Positions 8,023 to 17,371 of a DNA stretch of 64,000 nt are shown here, piece by piece. Where the stretch lies: assembly GCA_020722065.1 (NCBI GenBank), contig DYLK01000006.1, positions 46,885-110,884 of the forward strand, in the 5' to 3' direction. Position 1 is the stretch's first letter, and each line of letters opens with the position of its first letter. Under the pieces are notes generated by a model. That model was given only the letters and a program-made list of their open reading frames with translations. It was not told where the DNA came from and made no database searches. The DNA is from Melioribacter roseus. Lineage in GTDB: Bacteria; Bacteroidota; Ignavibacteria; Ignavibacteriales; Melioribacteraceae. The translations under genes were made by a program, and so were the position numbers.

Positions 8023-9996
8023 CTATTCTTCTTTAGCTCGCATCGAATCCCAAATCATATAAAATACAATAACGATAAACATTACTAAAGCAACAGCTTC
8101 GCCGCCGTGCGATTCCGCCCATTCGTCTAATCTATAATTTAATCCTGCAGATTTCATAATTACACTTACAACGCCGAGTAATGCTCCGCCAGCAATAAAT
8201 CCCGAAGCGATTAAAATTCCTCTTTCACTTCTGGCTTTATTTAATTCTTCATTTTTACTTCTACTTCCAACAAAGTGAGCAATTAATCCACCAACTAAAA
8301 TTGGAGTATTTAATTCAAGTGGTAAGTACATTCCCAATGAAAAAGCTAACGCAGGAACTTTTATTGAAGTAAGAATTAAAGCCATAAATGCACCTGCAAT
8401 GTACATCATCCAAGGTGCTGGTTGATCACTCATTAATGGTTTAATAACTGCTGCCATTGCATTTGCTTGCGGTGCAGGAAGTTCATTTCCAACGAACCCG
8501 AAAGTGTTATTTAACAACATAATAACCCAACCGACTGTTGCCGCAGAAACCACCATTCCCAAGAATTTCCATTTTTCTTGTTTTGCTGGAGTTGAACCAA
8601 GCCAATATCCAATTTTTAAGTCAGTGATAAAAGCTCCAGAAACTGATAAAGCCGTGCAAACAACTCCTCCGATAATTAAAGCGGCAATCATTCCAGGTGC
8701 CCCAGTTAAACCAACTGAAACTAAGATTAATGAAGAAAGAATTAGTGTCATCAAAGTCATTCCAGAAACGGGATTTGTTCCAACAATTGCAATTGCATTT
8801 GCTGCAACAGTTGTAAATAGAAATGAAATAATCAATACAATTAATAATCCAACAAAAGCGTGGAAGATATTATTTACAACTCCAAATAAGAAGAAAATAA
8901 ATATAATAGCCGCAACTAACACAACTCCACCAAATATAATCTTCATCGAAATATCTTTTTGAGTACGTAATTCCTTTTCGCCTGTATGAATTTTCTTTCC
9001 AAACAATTCACTAATTCCAAGTGAAAATGCTTGTTTGATAATTGATGATGATTTGATAATCCCAATCAAACCAGCCATTGCAATTCCGCCAATACCAATA
9101 TGACGAATATATGATGAAAATATTTTTTCAGCGGGCATATCTTTTATTAGCATTGTAACATTTGCCCCAATTGGAGTTGTAATATAATCCCCAAGAAATG
9201 CAAAAATCGGCATAATTACAAACCACGAAACAAACGAACCAGCGGCAATTATTGCGGCATATTTCAATCCAACAATATAACCTAATCCCATAACTGCGGC
9301 ACCAACATTGATTTTGAAAACCAATTTGAATTTATCGGCAATTTGTTCCCCAATTGGTAAAACACGAGTAGAAAAAACTTCGCTCCACCAACCGAATGAT
9401 GCGATAATAAAATCGTACAAACCACCAATAATTGCTGAAGTAACGAGAACTTTTGCTTGATTTCCGCCTTTTTCTCCAGCAACCAAAACTTCAGTAGTTG
9501 CAGTTGCTTCTGGGAAAGGGAATTTTCCGTGCATTTCGGCTACAAAATATTTTCTAAATGGAACGAGAAATAGAATCCCGATAAATCCACCAAGTGCAGA
9601 CGCCATAAATATTTGGAAAAAAGTAACATCTAATTCCAAAATATAAAGTGCGGGAAGTGTAAAAATTGCACCAGCGACAACAGCTCCTGATGACGCTCCA
9701 ATTGATTGAATAATAATATTTTCACCAAGTGCATTACTTCTTTTGGTTAATGTTGAAAGTCCAACAGCCAAAATTGCGATTGGAATTGCGGCTTCGAATA
9801 CTTGTCCGATTTTTAAGCCAAGATATGCAGCCGCTGCCGAAAAAAGCACTGCCATCAATAACCCTGTGATTACTGAATAAACAGTAACTTCGGGATAATT
9901 TTTCACTGGCGAAAGAATTGGCTCATATCGTTCATTTTCTTTCAATTCTCGATAAGCATTTTCTGGTAAACCAATGCTTTTTTTGTTCATTTCCAT
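8023..9996 (-). CDS. OPT-family oligopeptide transporter
   Basis: This 657-residue protein is a polytopic inner-membrane carrier with about 15 hydrophobic segments. The N-terminal region YPEVTVYSVITGLLMAVLFS and the glycine-rich loops (GAIFTLPALY, KFPFPEATATTEVLVAGEKG) are typical of the OPT family, which imports small peptides or metal-chelates by ion coupling. Start ATG at 9996 has an AGGAG five bases before it, and that Shine-Dalgarno overlaps the stop of the protease gene upstream. The pairing with a secreted peptidase suggests uptake of released peptides; a siderophore-like substrate cannot be excluded. Confidence 0.88.
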   Translation of the reverse strand: MEMNKKSIGLPENAYRELKENERYEPILSPVKNYPEVTVYSVITGLLMAVLFSAAAAYLGLKIGQVFEAAIPIAILAVGLSTLTKRSNALGENIIIQSIGASSGAVVAGAIFTLPALYILELDVTFFQIFMASALGGFIGILFLVPFRKYFVAEMHGKFPFPEATATTEVLVAGEKGGNQAKVLVTSAIIGGLYDFIIASFGWWSEVFSTRVLPIGEQIADKFKLVFKINVGAAVMGLGYIVGLKYAAIIAAGSFVSWFVIMPIFAFLGDYITTPIGANVTMLIKDMPAEKIFSSYIRHIGIGGIAMAGLIGIIKSSSIIKQAFSLGISELFGKKIHTGEKELRTQKDISMKIIFGGVVLVAAIIFIFFLFGVVNNIFHAFVGLLIVLIISFLFTTVAANAIAIVGTNPVSGMTLMTLILSSLILVSVGLTGAPGMIAALIIGGVVCTALSVSGAFITDLKIGYWLGSTPAKQEKWKFLGMVVSAATVGWVIMLLNNTFGFVGNELPAPQANAMAAVIKPLMSDQPAPWMMYIAGAFMALILTSIKVPALAFSLGMYLPLELNTPILVGGLIAHFVGSRSKNEELNKARSERGILIASGFIAGGALLGVVSVIMKSAGLNYRLDEWAESHGGEAVALVMFIVIVFYMIWDSMRAKEE

Positions 9997-10004
9997 TATT
10001 TCTC

Positions 10005-12803
10005 CTAAAATTTGAATTTAAGTGGAATTTCTAAAACTGTTTTTTCTTGTGATTTTAGCATAAATTTGCCAAAAAATTGTTCATCATTTTGAATTTCGGT
10101 AGAAGGTTTTTTTACTGCTAATTCAACTCTTTTTTGCATTGATGGATAAAGAGTAATTTGATTTCTCTTTGCAAAAGTTGGGTTTAAGTTTATTTTTTCA
10201 TTCAAAAATGTTGATTCCGTAACAAAAACTTTAATTTTCCCTTCTTTTAAAGCAAAAGCTGGATTTAATTCAAGCACAAATTCTTCTGCTTCTTTGGAAT
10301 TATTTGTAATTGCAAGTTCGGAATGTGCATACGAAAAACCAGCCGATTCAACACTTTCGCCTTCTTTATTATAAATATTTATTGGAAAATCTGTCAATTT
10401 ATTGAAATCAGTTTTTTCAATTGTTAATGAAAATAATTTGCTTCCCATTTCTGGAGTTAATGTAAATGGAATTTTACCAATTTCACCAGCGTTAATTTCA
10501 AGAATATATGTTTTTTGATATCCTGAAATTTCACCTTCCATTGTATAATTTTTTGGTTTATTGAAGTTGTTTATTAATTCAATATAATTTTTGTTTTCTG
10601 TGATTTCAGTGTTTTCAACTCTATTTACGCCGTCAAATTGGATTGACAAATCGTAAGTAGATTCTCCTTCTGCTCTGAAAAATCCAAGAACGTCAACTTC
10701 GTAAACACCTGGATTCAAGTTGTAATAATATCCATTTACAGATGCCGATTCTCCATTTCCTCGAACGATTTCACTTGCAATTTGCTGTCCGTCTGGTTGG
10801 TGAATCAAAAACCAAACAAATCCATATTGATTATCAACAGTATTCAGTTTTACATTCATTGAACTTGCGCCAGCTGGAACATTTACAAAATATCTTTTAT
10901 GCATACTAATATCAATTTTTTCATTTTTCCAAGAATGTTTATAACCATTTTCAGATGTAAATTCATAAGGAAGAATAACTGTTGCCATTAGCTCAAATTC
11001 TGGAAAGTTTGATTTATCTGCTCTTGTGGCACTAATTGTTGCATTATAAATCCCTGGGTTTTGCATTTTAGATTTATCAAATCGAACATTCACCGTTCCA
11101 TTTTGATTATTTCGCAAATGTAGATTTTTTTGAATTGGAATTAGCCATTCTGCATCACTTTTTATATTGTACATTCTATAAAATTTATCATTCTTTTGGA
11201 AATTATTTCTTGTGATTGTAAATGAATAAGAATCTTTATCTGTAACATAATTTCCATTTCTGATATAAAGTGCTTGCGATTTTTCATCTGGCATTGTGCT
11301 AGCAAAAGCCGAAGTTGTGTATGTTTCGAATGATTTTATAACATCATTTTTCACCCAACTTTTTAGTAACTCACACGCATTTTTCACATTTATTAATCCA
11401 GCACCTTCATCAATTCTTTGATATCCATCAAGATGCACAGCACTTTGGCGAACAGCTTCAAAAAGCAGTGCCGATGGAATTTTAATATCTGGGAATTGTG
11501 ATTTCATTGCACTGAGCAAAAGCGACATAACACCAGTTGAATAAGGAGAAGCCATACTTGTTCCCCACATAACATCGCGAGTCATAAAATTTGGAATTGT
11601 GGAAACTGAAGCCCCTGGCGAAACAACATCTGGTTTCATAACTTCGCCACCACGTGAACTGAAATATGTTAAAACATCACGTTCTTGGAAAGTGCCGTAA
11701 AGATTTTGTCCAACTTCTTCTGCCAAAACCGCACCGCTTGAAAAAATTTTGGGCGAAGCAGCTGGCAATCCCGTAGTTGAAACTCCTGGACCTTCATTTC
11801 CGTTTGAAGTACAAATATATAAATATGGATTTTCATCAACAATTTTGTTGATATATTTTTCCATTTCGGCTCTTCCTTCAATTTCAGAACCAACGCCAAA
11901 ACTCATATTAATTATACAAGGTTTTTCTTGTTCTTTCGAGATTTTATCAGCATAATCAAAACATTTTTTCATACTTTCTGTAACAGTTGAACCGCCAGCA
12001 TAATTATTGTTTCCAAGTTTTAGTCCAATAACATTTGCCCCAGGAGCAACTCCATTCAAATCTTGTCCGCCAATTTTGTAACCAGCGGCAATTCCAGCAC
12101 AATGTGTTCCGTGTCCACCGTCATCAAAGAAGAATGATATTTTGCTTTCTTCGGGGAAAATATTCAAGGCAATTGTGAAATCTGATAATTTTTCCCCATC
12201 GCTAATTTTGAAAATATCTTGAGCAATTTTATAATTTCGCATTGGTTTTTCGTCAGATAAATCGCCATTTCCGTTTACATCAATAAAAGTTACCCATTTC
12301 CCTTCAGATTCTTGAAATACTACAAAGTAGAAATTATCTTCTTCAGATTTATTCTTATTCAAATCTTTTATTCCAGAAGATGAATTTTTCCAGAGTTTTT
12401 CTGATAAATTCCCGATGAAATACTTTTCGTCAAAAGCTTTGATTGATAAATTTTTAGCTCCGAATACTTTGAATTTCATTTCTTCATTTTGAAAGAAATA
12501 CTTGTCATTTTCTTCATCAATTTCTGCTTCATAAAACTTCACATCTCCTTCCCCTGTAAAATCTTGAACATCAATCACTTTTGTTTCGCCCGTTGAAGTT
12601 AACGTCAATCCGTCAATTCCCATATCAACGCCAGTATCAAAAATGAAAATAATTGTTCCTCTTCCATCAAATTCTGGATGTTCAGCCAAAAATTCTGCAA
12701 CCCCTGTTGATTTTATTGGAAGTAAAAGTTGTGTTGATTCTTGCGAAAAAATTGTACTTGTTGCAAAAATCAATGCAAATAAAACGTGCTTAAATTTTTT
12801 CAT
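10005..12803 (-). CDS. secreted subtilisin-family (S8) peptidase, tripeptidyl-peptidase II-like
   Basis: A signal peptide (FKHVLFALIFATSTIFSQ) starts this 932-residue protein. The catalytic triad is visible as Asp56 in FIFDTGVD, His231 in GGHGTHCAGIAAG and Ser416 in GTSMASP, with oxyanion Asn334 in SNGNEGPG. The roughly 175-residue insertion between Asp and His is characteristic of TPP II-type subtilases. Inside it DVNGNGDLSDEK (about 175-186) looks like a calcium-binding EF-hand loop. About 450 residues of beta-rich C-terminal domain follow. Export to periplasm or cell surface is expected. It lies between a membrane protein gene and the OPT transporter gene with gaps of 8-12 bases. Whether it trims tripeptides or is an endopeptidase is not decided by sequence. 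Confidence 0.9.
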   Translation of the reverse strand: MKKFKHVLFALIFATSTIFSQESTQLLLPIKSTGVAEFLAEHPEFDGRGTIIFIFDTGVDMGIDGLTLTSTGETKVIDVQDFTGEGDVKFYEAEIDEENDKYFFQNEEMKFKVFGAKNLSIKAFDEKYFIGNLSEKLWKNSSSGIKDLNKNKSEEDNFYFVVFQESEGKWVTFIDVNGNGDLSDEKPMRNYKIAQDIFKISDGEKLSDFTIALNIFPEESKISFFFDDGGHGTHCAGIAAGYKIGGQDLNGVAPGANVIGLKLGNNNYAGGSTVTESMKKCFDYADKISKEQEKPCIINMSFGVGSEIEGRAEMEKYINKIVDENPYLYICTSNGNEGPGVSTTGLPAASPKIFSSGAVLAEEVGQNLYGTFQERDVLTYFSSRGGEVMKPDVVSPGASVSTIPNFMTRDVMWGTSMASPYSTGVMSLLLSAMKSQFPDIKIPSALLFEAVRQSAVHLDGYQRIDEGAGLINVKNACELLKSWVKNDVIKSFETYTTSAFASTMPDEKSQALYIRNGNYVTDKDSYSFTITRNNFQKNDKFYRMYNIKSDAEWLIPIQKNLHLRNNQNGTVNVRFDKSKMQNPGIYNATISATRADKSNFPEFELMATVILPYEFTSENGYKHSWKNEKIDISMHKRYFVNVPAGASSMNVKLNTVDNQYGFVWFLIHQPDGQQIASEIVRGNGESASVNGYYYNLNPGVYEVDVLGFFRAEGESTYDLSIQFDGVNRVENTEITENKNYIELINNFNKPKNYTMEGEISGYQKTYILEINAGEIGKIPFTLTPEMGSKLFSLTIEKTDFNKLTDFPINIYNKEGESVESAGFSYAHSELAITNNSKEAEEFVLELNPAFALKEGKIKVFVTESTFLNEKINLNPTFAKRNQITLYPSMQKRVELAVKKPSTEIQNDEQFFGKFMLKSQEKTVLEIPLKFKF

Positions 12804-12815
12804 AACTAACCTTTC

Positions 12816-13652
12816 TTAATTAATTGTTTTTTCTATTTTTTGTTTAGATTTTTCTTTATCTAATTTGTTGTAATCAAGCTCGGAACCAAACAAGCTATGT
12901 GGTATCATAAAAATTATAAAAGTTACAATCGAGGCAAAAATTGCCCATTTTTGTGGAACTCGCGTTTTTCGGAAAGCAAATAGTGCAATCGCCCAAGCAA
13001 TTCCAGCTATTAAAGTTTTGTTATCTGTTAAATCATATCCATAGGGAAAACCAGTCCAAAATTCACCAAAAGCATATTTTTGCATTATTGGTCCCATCAC
13101 GAACCCGCCAAAGAATATAAAACCAACTGTCCAATAAGCAAGTTTTTTTACATTTCTTCCGTTATTAAAAAATTCCAATGCAGTTCTGTTGGAAAGTAAC
13201 ATTCCTAAAAACATTGCGAAAACGTGAATTATTAGCACAATTTCGGGAACTTCGCCTTTGAATCTGATAACTACATTTTGCCCCATTGGGATTTTTATTG
13301 TGGAATTTTCTGAAATATTTTCAATAAAATATTCTAATTTTCCCGCAGGTGGTTGTCCTGGAAGATTTGCAACGTATTTTCCATTTTTATATTTCATTGG
13401 GATTTTTATCCAATCGTCTTGAGTTTTAAACCTTTTCCAATTTAATACGAGTTGCAAATTTTTTTGTTTTGTGGAAATTTCAACTATTTCATCATTTGAG
13501 CCTGAATGACTTCTCTGTAATTTATATTCAATTTTTTCGTTTTTCGAATGAAATTCGCCTTTTAGCGGGTAAGTGGGACCTGTTGTCCGTTGGTAAATTG
13601 CCGAACCAATTGTAATTAATAAGGAAATAATCCAAAGCAATATTGTTTTCAT
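12816..13652 (-). CDS. unknown membrane protein with extracytoplasmic beta-rich domain
   Basis: I do not recognise this 278-residue protein. An N-terminal hydrophobic segment (TILLWIISLLITIGSAIY) is followed by about 120 residues rich in alternating polar and hydrophobic positions, then four hydrophobic helices (for example IVLIIHVFAMFLGMLLS, AYWTVGFIFFGGFVMGP, WAIFASIVTFIIFMIP) and a charged tail. The likely arrangement is a periplasmic beta domain anchored by a membrane bundle. It is the first gene of the unit with the S8 peptidase and OPT transporter, 12 bases upstream of the peptidase, so a role in peptide use or envelope proteolysis is possible but unproven. Confidence 0.7.
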   Translation of the reverse strand: MKTILLWIISLLITIGSAIYQRTTGPTYPLKGEFHSKNEKIEYKLQRSHSGSNDEIVEISTKQKNLQLVLNWKRFKTQDDWIKIPMKYKNGKYVANLPGQPPAGKLEYFIENISENSTIKIPMGQNVVIRFKGEVPEIVLIIHVFAMFLGMLLSNRTALEFFNNGRNVKKLAYWTVGFIFFGGFVMGPIMQKYAFGEFWTGFPYGYDLTDNKTLIAGIAWAIALFAFRKTRVPQKWAIFASIVTFIIFMIPHSLFGSELDYNKLDKEKSKQKIEKTIN

Positions 13653-13679
13653 ATTAAGATACTTTCTAATTTGAGAATA

Positions 13680-13687
13680 GAAATATA
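13680..13687 (-). promoter_or_regulatory. candidate -7 box for the membrane protein-S8-OPT operon
   Basis: On the minus strand TATATTTC matches seven of eight positions of TAnnTTTG and lies 28 bases before the start at 13652. Its flank CTTCTTTATATTT is the same as at the valS promoter. It falls in the 59-base gap after the sensor kinase gene, which would make this a transcription unit separate from the motility cluster. Confidence 0.4.
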
Positions 13688-13711
13688 AAGAAGAGAGATG
13701 AGTTGAAGAAA

Positions 13712-15610
13712 TTAGTTTTTGTTAGATTGTTTTTCTGGAAAAGTTAAAACGATAGTTGTTCCATTTTGAATTTTTGAATGTATTTCTAATTCACCACCTA
13801 ACATTTTAGTAAGTTTGCTTGCCAAGGTTAGTCCCAAACCAGCACCTTCATGTCGGCGGCGATAGCCATCAATTTCTTGTTGTGAAAACGGACGAAGCAC
13901 TTCTTCGAGCATTTCGGGACTAATTCCAACGCCAGTATCTATAATTTCAATTCTAAAATCCTTATTTACTGGATAAGTTTTGATAACTACTTTTCCCTTC
14001 TCAATATTGTATTTTATTGCATTTTCAATCAAAGCAAATAGAATCTTTTTAAGATGAATTTCATCTGTTTCAATGAATTTATTTTCTTCATCAAGATGCA
14101 AATCAATTCGAATTGAGTTTTGCTCGGCTGTTTGCTTTAATTCATCAACAACATATTCAAGTATTTTATTTACGTTATAAAGATGAATTTCTGTTTGCAT
14201 TTCACCAGAATCAATTTGGGAAACATCTACAATATTGTCAACAAGTCGCAAAAGTCGTTCAACACCTTCTTTTAAGTAGGAAACAAATTCACTCATTTCT
14301 GGTTTTGATAAATTTTTAATTTCGTCTTCAAGTAAATCGGAATAACCAACAATTGCGTTTAATGGAGTTCTAATTTCGTGCGACATATTAGCCAAAAAGG
14401 AGGATTTCATTTTATTCAATCTTTTTTCTTTTTCATAAGCCTCGTGTAATTTTCGCTCATTTTCAATTTGTTGAGTTATATCAAAAAAAGAAATAATCAT
14501 TATTGTTGTATGGTCAAATTCGTTTTCAAAAACTGATAGTTTACATAAGTACTCTTTCAATGTTGGTTGATGTGTATATCGAAATTTGAATTTGTTAGTC
14601 TTTTCAGATTTTATAAAATCCAAAGATGTTAAAACAGTATCCCAAAAGTGATCATTTGTAACTTCATCAAAGTGCTTCCCAATAATTTCTTCGGGACTCA
14701 CTAAAAATTCTTTATAAAAATTCTCATTTGCTCCATCATAAAAAAGTGTCCCATTTTCTTCTTTTAAGATAATAATTGGCTCGAAAATGTTGTTTATTAT
14801 TTCTTCTTTTCTTTTATTACTTTGATTAATAACCGCTTCTCGTTCAATTAAAGCTGTTACATTAGTTGCCGTTACTACAAAACTAAGTTCTGCTTTTTCG
14901 CTTTGATAAAGTGGACGAAGAAATAATTCTAGGAAAGTTTTTTTATTTTCAAATGTTATTTCAATTATTTCACGAAATTCTTCTTGATAGTTTATTGCAT
15001 TCACTATTAATTTTTTATTTTCTTCTGAACAAATATTTCCCAAAATATCGACTAAACTTTGTTTGTATATCTGCGAAATATCTTTTCCCAAAATCTGTTC
15101 GAAAGATGAAGTTGAATAGGTAATTCTTCCTTCAATATCTAAAGTGATTACTGGAATTTTTCCAAATTCTAAGGCATTATGTAAATTATTTATTCTTTTT
15201 TCGATTTGTTTCCGTTCGGCTAATGATGAAAAAGTAATAACAGAAAACTCATTATTTTGAATCAGAATTCGGTTAATTTCAACAAAATAAGGTATCACCA
15301 TATTTTGCTTTTGGTTAAAAAAATAAAAATCTAAATGAAAACTCGCATATTTTTTATTTATCAAATTAGTTAAGATATCATTTAGATTCGGGTCAGAATT
15401 TGGTATTTCGAACTTTTGTTTTTCTATTAGTGAAAATGCTTCAATAAATGGTTTGTTTGCATATTCAATTAAAAATTCGCCATTTTTCTCTAAGATAAGA
15501 ATTAGTGGATTCGTTTCAGGAAAAAAGTTCATTTCTCGAAATTCTGAAATTGAAGAATATTCTTGTGCAATATTTTTCATCTTTTTTAATGTGGAATATT
15601 TAGCGTTCAT
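13712..15610 (-). CDS. PAS-domain sensor histidine kinase, cytoplasmic
   Basis: This protein of about 632 residues has no membrane helix. Three PAS-like segments come first (roughly residues 35-130, 145-260 and 270-385), then HisKA with SHEIRTPLNAIVGY (phosphoacceptor His near residue 411) and a complete HATPase domain with NAIKYN, DTGVGIS and GAGLGLTLASKL. There is no receiver, so phosphate must pass to a separate protein; three receiver proteins lie just upstream in the same run. ATG at 15610 is preferred: the longer frame needs a TTG at 15628. It overlaps the preceding gene by 11 bases. As the last gene of the motility run it is the natural phosphodonor candidate for those receivers. Confidence 0.85.
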   Translation of the reverse strand: MNAKYSTLKKMKNIAQEYSSISEFREMNFFPETNPLILILEKNGEFLIEYANKPFIEAFSLIEKQKFEIPNSDPNLNDILTNLINKKYASFHLDFYFFNQKQNMVIPYFVEINRILIQNNEFSVITFSSLAERKQIEKRINNLHNALEFGKIPVITLDIEGRITYSTSSFEQILGKDISQIYKQSLVDILGNICSEENKKLIVNAINYQEEFREIIEITFENKKTFLELFLRPLYQSEKAELSFVVTATNVTALIEREAVINQSNKRKEEIINNIFEPIIILKEENGTLFYDGANENFYKEFLVSPEEIIGKHFDEVTNDHFWDTVLTSLDFIKSEKTNKFKFRYTHQPTLKEYLCKLSVFENEFDHTTIMIISFFDITQQIENERKLHEAYEKEKRLNKMKSSFLANMSHEIRTPLNAIVGYSDLLEDEIKNLSKPEMSEFVSYLKEGVERLLRLVDNIVDVSQIDSGEMQTEIHLYNVNKILEYVVDELKQTAEQNSIRIDLHLDEENKFIETDEIHLKKILFALIENAIKYNIEKGKVVIKTYPVNKDFRIEIIDTGVGISPEMLEEVLRPFSQQEIDGYRRRHEGAGLGLTLASKLTKMLGGELEIHSKIQNGTTIVLTFPEKQSNKN

Positions 15611-16262
15611 CGGCAGTAACTTTTTCAATTTTTATTAAATTATTCCTTCCAACAGGAAATTCAAAATGATTTTGGATATCATATTTTTTTAATTTATGTA
15701 AAAAAGAATAAATAACATAAAAAATGTTAGTGAAATCTACCAAAACGTTTTCTTCAACACCATCAAGAATTGTGGAATACACAACTTCTTCAAATCGAAG
15801 TAAATCTGATGTAAAGTTTAATTTTTCTAATTTATTAAAAAGAGATTGAATTCCTTTAATCGGGAATGAAGAATATCGTTCAAATAACCGAATGTCTGGT
15901 TTTTTTACAAGTAATATTACATTAAACAAACGGCGTTTCGTTAAACTTGTCCTTTCAGAAGAAAGGAAAACTTTTTGATAGGAATTTCGGTAGAAATCAA
16001 CAATATCAATATTCATCTTGAAATGGACATTTTCAATAAAAAAATCAAGCAAAACATTGTTTGAAGAAGAGTAATCGACTTCGCCAATTTGCCAATTAAC
16101 TTGCGATATAAAAGTTGCAGCGGGAGAAAAAGTAATAGAATCTTGTCCTAAATCTTCTGCAAAAGCATTCGATTTAGAATATTTTTCGTAAATACTCAGA
16201 TTTTTTCTGTGAGTGTGAGTGAATTTACTTGAATTTTCGATATTTCCTATTTTATTTAACAT
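15600..16262 (-). CDS. unknown protein in the motility signalling cluster
   Basis: I do not recognise this 220-residue protein. It has no signal peptide or membrane helix. Near residue 45 it carries DSITFSPAATFISQVNW, which loosely recalls the D-S-V-x-x-S-x-x-A pattern around the first helix of FlgM-type regulators, but the rest is unlike FlgM and twice as long. The second half is rich in Phe, Leu and Lys, predicting a helical soluble domain. The frame opens at a TTG (16274), but the ATG at 16262 is more credible. Its stop overlaps the kinase start, so it may be a partner or regulator of that kinase. Confidence 0.65.
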   Translation of the reverse strand: MLNKIGNIENSSKFTHTHRKNLSIYEKYSKSNAFAEDLGQDSITFSPAATFISQVNWQIGEVDYSSSNNVLLDFFIENVHFKMNIDIVDFYRNSYQKVFLSSERTSLTKRRLFNVILLVKKPDIRLFERYSSFPIKGIQSLFNKLEKLNFTSDLLRFEEVVYSTILDGVEENVLVDFTNIFYVIYSFLHKLKKYDIQNHFEFPVGRNNLIKIEKVTADER

Positions 16263-16302
16263 ATATTTCTTCAAATAATTATCGAAGAAATATATATTTT
16301 TT

Positions 16303-16974
16303 TTAGTCGGAATCTAAATCAAGCATTTGTGTGCTTGATGTATAATTGATTAGTTTGGGATTTTTAAGATTTGTTAAAGATTGAACCGCATTTTTTATTC
16401 GTTTAAGTGATTCTTCGGCAATAAAAATTTCATCTTCTAAATCAGGAATATTTTTTATTTGAATAGCATTTTTAATTGATTCGAGACTAATCTGCAAACT
16501 TGCAAGTGGGTTATTAATTTGATGTCCAGTAGTAAAAGCCAAATCAATCAAAGCTCTATTTCTTTCATTTTCTTTTACTTCAGCTTGAAGATTAAAAATT
16601 CTTACTCCCGAACGTATCCTTGCGATTAATTCTTCATTATCAACTGGTTTGGAAAGAAAATCATCAGCCCCAACATTCAAACCTTCAACTTTATCTTTTA
16701 ATGTAATTCTTGCTGTTATAATTATATAATAAATATTTTTGTATGTCGGGTCGTTTTTCAACTTTTCACAAAGAGTAAGTCCATCCATTTCGGGCATTGT
16801 CCAATCAGCCAAAATTACAGATGGCGAAAAACTTTTAAGCTTTTCAAGTGCTTCATAACCATTACCGGCAACTTCAGTTTTATATCCATTCTTTTCGAGC
16901 AATTTAGAATATGTAAATCTACTATCTAATTGATCTTCGACAATCAAAACGTTTTCATTCTCAAATCTTTTCAT
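16303..16974 (-). CDS. response-regulator receiver fused to a DHp-like phosphoacceptor domain, no ATPase domain
   Basis: The receiver (residues 8-125) is complete: acidic pocket in IVEDQ, phosphoacceptor Asp57 in ILADWTMPEMDG, and Lys109 in LSKPVD. After a short linker, residues 140-205 form two helices beginning LIDLAFTTGHQINNPLASLQ, closely resembling the H-box of HisKA domains (HEINNPL) with His151 at the phosphorylated position. No HATPase domain follows; the protein ends 18 residues after the second helix. The likely role is dimeric phosphotransfer or docking of a kinase ATPase domain, as in Spo0B-like proteins. ATG at 16974 is preferred to the TTG at 16995 because it removes overlap with the preceding gene. 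Confidence 0.8.
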   Translation of the reverse strand: MKRFENENVLIVEDQLDSRFTYSKLLEKNGYKTEVAGNGYEALEKLKSFSPSVILADWTMPEMDGLTLCEKLKNDPTYKNIYYIIITARITLKDKVEGLNVGADDFLSKPVDNEELIARIRSGVRIFNLQAEVKENERNRALIDLAFTTGHQINNPLASLQISLESIKNAIQIKNIPDLEDEIFIAEESLKRIKNAVQSLTNLKNPKLINYTSSTQMLDLDSD

Positions 16975-16975
16975 A

Positions 16976-17371
16976 TTATTTAGTACTTTCTTCAATCAAA
17001 CTAACAATTCTTTCTAAAAAAAGATTGAAATCCATTATTGGTTTCTGAAAATAATCATCTGCTAAACAATCTTCTTTGTTTTTCTTACTTTGATTATAAG
17101 CAGAAACAAGAACTAGTGGAATTCTTTTTAATTTTTCGTCAGTTTTGATAATTTTAGTTAGTTGTATTCCATCAATAAGTTGATTACTTATTTTTGTGTT
17201 TTTCAGATTAATATCCATTATGATAAGTGAAATATCTTCATTTTTTAGTATTTCAAAAATTTGTTGAGCATCTTCTAAAATTATAATATCAAATTCGTGG
17301 GAAGTAAAAATATAATTGTAAAATTTCTTGGTGAGTAAATCATCTTCTATTATAAGAATTTTGTATTTCAT
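16976..17371 (-). CDS. single-domain response regulator (CheY-like)
   Basis: This 131-residue protein consists of one receiver domain. IIEDD gives the acidic pair, IIMDINL gives phosphoacceptor Asp53, VLVSAY the switch Ser90, and YFQKPI Lys110. There is no output domain. An unusual insertion of about six residues after Asp53 (KNTKISNQ) lengthens the loop before the conserved D-G. Its ATG overlaps the motB stop as ATGA, so it is made with the stator. It could bind the motor or act as an intermediate in a phosphorelay. Confidence 0.85.
   Translation of the reverse strand: MKYKILIIEDDLLTKKFYNYIFTSHEFDIIILEDAQQIFEILKNEDISLIIMDINLKNTKISNQLIDGIQLTKIIKTDEKLKRIPLVLVSAYNQSKKNKEDCLADDYFQKPIMDFNLFLERIVSLIEESTK

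Noticed and set aside
8504..8962. 152-codon plus-strand open frame
   Set aside because: It is antisense to the OPT transporter; its translation is a Thr/Ile/Asn-rich shadow of membrane helices.
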